NCBI GenBank assembly: GCA_025808875.1
Contig: CP075528.1
Coordinates: 3,656,473 to 3,720,472 of the forward strand
Direction of reading: 5' to 3'
From: Enhydrobacter sp.
GTDB taxonomy: Bacteria > Pseudomonadota > Alphaproteobacteria > Reyranellales > Reyranellaceae
Length of the DNA: 64,000 bases
Shown here: positions 59,577 to 64,000 of the stretch, one piece after another
Position numbering within the stretch: the first letter of the stretch is position 1
Layout of the letters: the number at the start of each line of letters is the position of its first letter
The notes under the pieces: generated by a model
The model's input: the letters and a program-made list of their open reading frames with translations, nothing else
Database searches by the model: none
What the model was told of the DNA's origin: nothing
Position numbers and translations under genes: made by a program

Positions 59577-60961
59577 CAGAACGCTTCCCCTCCGTGAGCA
59601 ACGTTCCGAGGTCTGATGTTTCCGACCACCAACCGCGGCGCATTGCTGGTTGCGCTCGAAAAGATGGCCTGGCCGACGTCCAGCGCACGGATGAGCTCCG
59701 GCAGTTCCAACTCCCGACCTGCATGGCGCATGACCTTGGGGCTTGCGTTCTGCAGCAACCCGCACACGGCGTTGATGTCGTCAGCGACACTGAGCCGATG
59801 CACGATGAAGGTATCTATCTGACTCGCCGCTGCCTCCGATATGGCTCCCTTTGGTCGTTGGGTGGCCAACCAGAGCGAGAGCCCGAAGTTTCGACCCTCG
59901 AGAACAAAGGAGTCGAGAGCCTGCCGTGCCGTACTGTTGCTGCGTGCCGGCATGAGGATCTGCGCTTCGTCGATTGCGAGAATCGTGCGAGGCACGTGTC
60001 GGCGCAATTCTTCTTCGAGCTCGTCCTGGACCTCCGCACTCTCTCGATTGAGCGCGAGCCGCCGCCGAATCTGGCTCGCGAACATGCGGTCGGCTTTCAG
60101 TTTGCGAACGAGCACGGTCGTCAGAACTGTGCGCAGATCATCCGTAAGGCGCGCCAAACAGAGTATTGAGAGCGTACCGGCCTCCGCCAATTCCGTGAGT
60201 GGCGTACCATTGGACGAGTCGAATAGCGGCATGCGTGCGAGAGACCTCAACGGCTGGATCACGCTGCGCCGCGTCTCGGAAGCATAGAAGTTGGTTATGT
60301 CCGGATCATGATCGATGCAGTCGACCAAGTCCCCAACGGTATAGTCCGCCTTGGCCGCTCGAGGTGACGTGGGATCGTCCCAGCACCAGCCGAGCTCGGT
60401 CACCTTCCGGTAGGCTTCGTCGATCAGTCTGCCTCGTGGTTCGGTGATGAGGTCCGCCTTCAGTAGCAGGCCCCAATCTCCGGCATCGAGGAAATTCACG
60501 GGAATGCGAAACTCTCGAAAGGCTGGGAGATCGATGTTCCATCGATGACCCGCAGGGATGAATACGCGAACGTTGATCGGCTCGACATCCAGCCCCTCCC
60601 ATTTCGCGAGGATCTCGTATTGCTTGCGAAGTCCCTCTGGTCCATCCGCCCGCAACGGTGTCAACGCGGGCCAATGAATGTCCAACGGGTCGAGCAGCAC
60701 CACGGCTCGCCGCTCCGAATGATTGCCGATTCTCGAGGCGGTTTCGGTCGCGAACGCCTCAAGCAAGGAACCCATGCCGTACGACTTTCCCGACCCGCGC
60801 TTGCCGACTTCAAGGACGACGAAATTGTCGGAGCCGTCGAACATTATCGGCTCGGAGTTGCCCTTTTCGGCCATGCGACCGGCGAGAATGATGGCCTCGC
60901 GCTTCGTGCTGCCCAACTGGACGCGACCGGGAACGCGCGGCTCAATATCGAATGTCTTCAT
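59576..60961 (-). CDS. HerA/FtsK-like P-loop ATPase
   Basis: A 461-residue ATPase. Walker A is GKRGSGKS at 53-60, with the preceding strand NFVVLEV. Walker B TILAIDEAQILMPA is followed by a sensor region WLATQRPKG, as in HerA/VirB4-type DNA-pumping ATPases. A later GRNFGLSL and VVGNIRPRN are typical of the C-terminal half. HerA-like ATPases usually form hexamers that translocate DNA and pair with nucleases in archaeal repair and in several defence systems. The start lies two bases after the previous stop. Confidence 0.8.
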   Translation of the reverse strand: MKTFDIEPRVPGRVQLGSTKREAIILAGRMAEKGNSEPIMFDGSDNFVVLEVGKRGSGKSYGMGSLLEAFATETASRIGNHSERRAVVLLDPLDIHWPALTPLRADGPEGLRKQYEILAKWEGLDVEPINVRVFIPAGHRWNIDLPAFREFRIPVNFLDAGDWGLLLKADLITEPRGRLIDEAYRKVTELGWCWDDPTSPRAAKADYTVGDLVDCIDHDPDITNFYASETRRSVIQPLRSLARMPLFDSSNGTPLTELAEAGTLSILCLARLTDDLRTVLTTVLVRKLKADRMFASQIRRRLALNRESAEVQDELEEELRRHVPRTILAIDEAQILMPARSNSTARQALDSFVLEGRNFGLSLWLATQRPKGAISEAAASQIDTFIVHRLSVADDINAVCGLLQNASPKVMRHAGRELELPELIRALDVGQAIFSSATSNAPRLVVGNIRPRNVAHGGEAF

Positions 60962-60963
60962 GA

Positions 60964-62166
60964 TCAGAGACCTTCCGAGTTGACTTCATTGACGATGGCG
61001 CGGTCGATGGTGCGCTGATCCTTTCTCATTGCTCGCTGCGCAGCCTTGAGAAGGCGAATGAGCACTTCGCTCGGTTTGCTCGACATGTGACCCGTAGCCA
61101 CTTGCTCGATGAACTCGTCGAAGGCATCGGGCTCGAACGGGTATGTCTCGAGCCGGTTTGCGGCTCCGCCTGTCATCTGCTGCAGCTCGTCGGGGACCGC
61201 AGAGTCCCGCGCTTCGTCAGTCACGACGCCCTGGTGCTGCTTGGGCACCTCTCCTTTGCGAACGAAAGTAGCGAACAATTCGAGGAGAAAATCCCGCAGC
61301 TCCTCGCGGCTGGGATTCTGGAACTCCACGTAGTTCGCGACACCGATGCGTCGCATGACTTCTTCCTGGACCAGCAGTGTGGGAAGATTGTTGCGGGTCA
61401 GCGCACCGACGAAAAACATCAGTCCGACGCCCGGTATCTCGGTGAGTTCACGAAGTGAAGCGAGCCAACCTGCGAACGTATCGACGTTCGTGACGTTTTC
61501 GAACCGTTCGGCTTCGTCGACAAGGTACAGCACGACCTTGTCGTCGACCGTGGCGAACATGTGCGAGAGACCACGCAATACGGCGCCGAAATCGCGACTA
61601 TCGGTCAGCTGCGGTTTGAGCGCGGTGCTGATGAGCTGCATTGGAACTTTTGGTTCTCCGCCCAACCAGCGCATGCAATTGCGGACGGCCTCATCGTTGA
61701 CGGCCGTCAGACCGTTGTTGATGACGAGCGCGATGTCCTCCGACTGCACGATGTCCCTGATCGGCGGCGCGCCCCCCTCCTTGCTCCTACGGACATACTC
61801 CGTGGCGACGCGTTTCACCTCCTCCGTGCGGTGCCGGGTGATCATCTCGCGAAACAGGCTTTGGAACGGCTCCTTGGAGACGTATGCCGAGCACTTGATG
61901 TAGACCGTGCTGACGGAGAGGTTCTGGCGTTTCAGCTCGAATTCGAGGTTGTGGCACATGTGGGTCTTTCCTCGGCCGTAGTCGCCGAAGATGACGGATT
62001 TGAACCCGTCCTTGCCGTAGCAAGCCCCTTCGATCTCGCCCAACAGATAGTCCCGCTGTCGACGCTCCCGACTGCCGAACAAGAATTGAGGATGCTTCTC
62101 AGGTTCCACGCGGAACGTCGTAAATCCTGGCCGCATGAAGAACCAGGTCGCCATCGTCTTTTGCAT
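60964..62166 (-). CDS. AAA-type P-loop ATPase
   Basis: A 400-residue ATPase. Walker A is GDYGRGKTH at 61-69, a loop style shared with the BrxC/BrxD-like ATPases of the same operon. Walker B is VVLYLVDEAERF, and a sensor-like MFFVGALTRNNLP follows. The N-terminus (WFFMRPGFTTFRVEPEKHP) is aromatic-rich and may be a protein-docking element. A preceding AGGAG seven bases before the ATG fixes the start. It lies two bases before the HerA-like gene and 19 after the PLD-like gene. Likely an ATP-driven sensor or loader. Confidence 0.78.
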   Translation of the reverse strand: MQKTMATWFFMRPGFTTFRVEPEKHPQFLFGSRERRQRDYLLGEIEGACYGKDGFKSVIFGDYGRGKTHMCHNLEFELKRQNLSVSTVYIKCSAYVSKEPFQSLFREMITRHRTEEVKRVATEYVRRSKEGGAPPIRDIVQSEDIALVINNGLTAVNDEAVRNCMRWLGGEPKVPMQLISTALKPQLTDSRDFGAVLRGLSHMFATVDDKVVLYLVDEAERFENVTNVDTFAGWLASLRELTEIPGVGLMFFVGALTRNNLPTLLVQEEVMRRIGVANYVEFQNPSREELRDFLLELFATFVRKGEVPKQHQGVVTDEARDSAVPDELQQMTGGAANRLETYPFEPDAFDEFIEQVATGHMSSKPSEVLIRLLKAAQRAMRKDQRTIDRAIVNEVNSEGL

Positions 62167-62185
62167 GTTGATCTCCTGCGGTCGG

Positions 62186-62641
62186 CTAAGCGCTGAGGTA
62201 GTGACTAAACTGGTGAATCTGTCGAAACAGATGGCGACCACATTGCGACGTAGGAGCAACGTGGACGCCAAGCTCGATGTTCGCACGGGTGCCGGCTTGT
62301 GTGAGATTGGCCGACGTAACGATGGCCTCGCTCTGACAAGCCCTCCGGCCGTGGGCAACGTACAGCTTTGCATGAAGAGTCGGTCGAACGACCACAGCCG
62401 TATGGCGACGAGCAAAGCGTTGCGGCAGGACGGCCATGAGCTCGTGAGCCGACTCCGGCCTAGTGACGATGCAAAGGTTGCATCCGCTGCGTTCGGCTGA
62501 GCACGAAAGCAAGGCGAGTCTCTTCATCAGGACCTTGTCGATGAAGGGAGAGCAGATCACGACCTGCATGTACTCGCTCATCCTCGTAGCCGTCCGGTCG
62601 AGGAGCTCTAGAACGGCCGGGCCTTTCGAGAGCTCGATCAT
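62186..62641 (-). CDS. Single-HKD phospholipase-D-like protein
   Basis: A 151-residue PLD-superfamily protein. The HKD-like motif is LHAKLYVA with H90 and K92, and the following segment reads TSANLT. The aspartate expected five residues after the lysine is a histidine here. With one half-site it must dimerise to form an active site, as in the Nuc/BfiI nucleases. It could cut DNA or act only as a sensor. It overlaps the first operon gene by four bases (ATGA), so tight coupling with the AAA+ protein is likely. Confidence 0.8.
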   Translation of the reverse strand: MIELSKGPAVLELLDRTATRMSEYMQVVICSPFIDKVLMKRLALLSCSAERSGCNLCIVTRPESAHELMAVLPQRFARRHTAVVVRPTLHAKLYVAHGRRACQSEAIVTSANLTQAGTRANIELGVHVAPTSQCGRHLFRQIHQFSHYLSA

Positions 62642-63915
62642 GAAAGGTCTCCTGCAGGCTCGCCGCGTCGTTCGCGGTCGAGTTGACGGAGCTGTGCCTT
62701 GAGTCGTCTCTCATCGATGCCCAGCGCCATGGCCAGGCGGATCAATGAGGCCGGATTGGTGAGCAGTCTTGTCCGCAACTCGCGCCGGATATCCAGCTCG
62801 ACTGCGCGGACGTGCGCGGCAAGCCCGTCGCCGGTTGCGGTGCGGTTGAAAAGGCCGGCGAGCAGATCCGAATCCTCGGCCGAGCCATCGAGCACCTCGT
62901 CGGCCAACGTCGGTAGATGGGCTATGACCTGGTCGGGATCACGGCCGCCAACCAGGATCTGCTCCACGGCAACAGTGAGTCCGCGCAGATTCCCATGGCG
63001 ATTCCACTGGACGCGAGCAAGGCGCTGCCGCGCACTAGGGTCCATGGGTTCAAGAGCTTGGCGCCGGCGTGCCCAGTAGTCGCGATCGACCCTCGACTCG
63101 ACGACTCGCATGCGATCGATCTCGGCCCTAACCGCCCGTATGAGAATCTCCTCGACGTCTCGAAGCAGCAGGTCGAAGTCTTCCGCCCGATCGTCGATGC
63201 TAGGAACGTCGATCGTGTATCCCGCCACGCGGGATAGGAGGTCCGGGCGCAATACCCCACTGCTTAGGTGTCGCCAGGAGGCCGCTATCGTCAGCCCCCT
63301 GAATTGCAGCTCGGCGTTGGCTTTGCCTTCCGTGCCCAGGCGGTAGTACACGCCGCCGGAAAGCACGGGCAGAAGTTTGGCCTGGAGTTTGGGAGTCAGC
63401 TCGCCGATCTCATCGAGAAAGACCACACCTCCCGTCAGCTTCGCCCCTGCAGCTTCGGCTCCTCTGGGCATGGCTCCTGCCGAAGCGCGCTCGAAAACGC
63501 CCGGAGCGGATATCGCGCCGGTAAATGCGCCCCTCTCGGTGCCGAACAGCTGCGCTTCCGCTAGATTCTCGACAAGACCGGTGAGGGGTAATTCGACGTA
63601 CCAGGTCACAATCGACCGCAGGTCGACCTGGTTCGGCCCATCGAATCGAACGGTCTCGAGGATCTGACGGGCCTCGGCTTCGGAGAGAGGGGCAATCCGC
63701 TTCAGCAGTCCGATCGTTCGGGCGAGCGTGGATTTGCCGACGCCGATGGGTCCCCGCAGGAGAACGGACTTCGCGACCGGGCTGGAAACGAACTCGATGA
63801 CCTGTTCCCGAACTCGGCGGATGGCAGGACTCGTGCCAGGCAACGTGCGCTCAAGGAACCCCATCATCACTGGGCGCGCGGGTAGACTCGAAATCGTGGT
63901 TGGACTTGGGGACAC
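62638..63915 (-). CDS. Sigma54-activator-like AAA+ ATPase
   Basis: About 425 residues with a bEBP-type AAA+ core: Walker A GPIGVGKST, the L1 loop GAFTGA in FGTERGAFTGA, Walker B GGVVFLDEIGEL and a basic region for the arginine finger. A 13-17-residue insert (AGAMPRGAEAAGAKL) separates GVFE from the Walker B strand, unlike NtrC. There is no receiver, PAS or GAF domain ahead of it. The C-terminus (LIRLAMALGIDERRLKAQL) may be helix-turn-helix. I choose the GTG at 63915, preceded by AGGAAAGG; ATG 63942 and TTG 63960 are alternatives. It is the first gene of the operon. Confidence 0.72.
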   Translation of the reverse strand: MSPSPTTISSLPARPVMMGFLERTLPGTSPAIRRVREQVIEFVSSPVAKSVLLRGPIGVGKSTLARTIGLLKRIAPLSEAEARQILETVRFDGPNQVDLRSIVTWYVELPLTGLVENLAEAQLFGTERGAFTGAISAPGVFERASAGAMPRGAEAAGAKLTGGVVFLDEIGELTPKLQAKLLPVLSGGVYYRLGTEGKANAELQFRGLTIAASWRHLSSGVLRPDLLSRVAGYTIDVPSIDDRAEDFDLLLRDVEEILIRAVRAEIDRMRVVESRVDRDYWARRRQALEPMDPSARQRLARVQWNRHGNLRGLTVAVEQILVGGRDPDQVIAHLPTLADEVLDGSAEDSDLLAGLFNRTATGDGLAAHVRAVELDIRRELRTRLLTNPASLIRLAMALGIDERRLKAQLRQLDRERRGEPAGDLS

Positions 63916-63976
63916 GGAGCCTTTCCTTTCCACAGCGACCATCGGCAAGGTGCGTGCCAAACTCTTAGTTGTTTGA

Positions 63977-63982
63977 ATTATA
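63977..63982 (-). promoter_or_regulatory. Perfect -10 box at the head of the ATPase operon
   Basis: TATAAT on the reverse strand, in an A/T-rich stretch just before the first gene of the leftward operon. Transcription would start near 63970. The -35 element would fall at or beyond the window edge and cannot be checked. A short inverted repeat (CAAAC...GTTTG, 63958-63975) lies between it and the gene. Confidence 0.45.
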
Positions 63983-64000
63983 ACGGTTTTTCGGATTTAG

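Larger units (their letters stand above)
52653..64000. mobile_element. Genomic island, left part (right end outside window)
   Basis: Everything right of the tRNA fragment differs from the left in base use: the genes look less GC-rich and codon choice is more relaxed. Content is accessory: RHH regulator, C5-methyltransferase, Vsr, then an eight-gene ATPase/nuclease-like operon. No integrase, phage structural gene or transposase is visible. If the insertion used the tRNA 3' end, the intact tRNA and an integrase should lie beyond 64000. The right border is unknown. Confidence 0.65.

Noticed and set aside
54877..63960. BREX system
   Set aside because: BrxD/DUF2791-like ATPases are present, but no PglX-type methyltransferase, PglZ phosphatase, BrxC or BrxL is visible, and the HerA/PLD/sigma54-type members are not part of BREX types I know.
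54877..63960. Dpd 7-deazaguanine DNA-modification system
   Set aside because: A PLD-like protein and several ATPases fit loosely, but no queuosine-type transglycosylase, ParB-like enzyme or SNF2 helicase is in the window.
52653..64000. Prophage
   Set aside because: No capsid, tail, terminase, lysis or phage repressor gene is seen in the visible part of the island.

Overview
This 64 kb window is a high-GC chromosome segment, most likely from an alphaproteobacterium. Supporting signs are an NdvA-type glucan exporter, Mqo, OpgGH, an Lrp/PhhA pair and a tRNA-fMet-like 3' end. A Reyranella- or Bradyrhizobium-like host is only a guess. Genes are packed with many 4-base ATGA/GTGA start-stop overlaps, so most strands read as translationally coupled operons.

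Positions 1 to about 38,300 are mostly central and catabolic metabolism. They hold fumC (partial), a cupin, mqo, a ThrE-type exporter and a hydrolase (1-4213); a DUF3592 membrane protein, a short-chain dehydrogenase and an aldose epimerase facing an HpcH/HpaI aldolase (4538-7878); an SsuABC/TauABC-like ABC importer (7942-10513); an NdvA-like glucan exporter with an M20 amidohydrolase (10583-13530); amino-acid catabolism with threonine dehydratase, an Lrp regulator and phenylalanine hydroxylase (13578-15850); a Rieske oxygenase, RidA, an SMP-30 lactonase and two PLP aminotransferases (15862-21056); carbonic anhydrase; an acyl-CoA catabolic operon (24448-28842); a double-barrel outer-membrane protein and a carotenoid oxygenase; and opgGH followed by a Tat-exported small protein and a GMC oxidoreductase (32980-38328). 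A 567-base gap at 21057-21623 contains a strict 12-bp tandem repeat.

Positions 38,485 to 51,417 form a compact, apparently undescribed PKS-NRPS operon of four overlapping genes: A-T loading protein, then KS-AT-ACP-aminotransferase-C-A-T, then C-TE, then a membrane-anchored alpha/beta hydrolase. The loading code resembles valine. There is no ketoreductase, but a McyE/MycA-type aminotransferase follows the malonyl extension. The logic predicts a valine-derived beta,gamma-diamino acid (aminostatine-like) joined to a small amino acid. The last C domain has HG in place of the catalytic HH, and the TE has a cysteine nucleophile.

Positions 52,653 to the right edge look like a genomic island of visibly lower GC. 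Its left border is a detached 22-bp tRNA 3' end (fMet type) followed by the tRNA's old terminator. The island carries an RHH regulator, a cytosine-5 methyltransferase and a Vsr endonuclease. It also carries an eight-gene leftward operon with a sigma54-activator-like AAA+ ATPase, a one-HKD PLD-type protein, an AAA ATPase, a HerA-like ATPase, two proteins of no recognised family and two BrxD/DUF2791-like ATPases. This looks like a multi-ATPase anti-mobile-element system that matches no named system I know.
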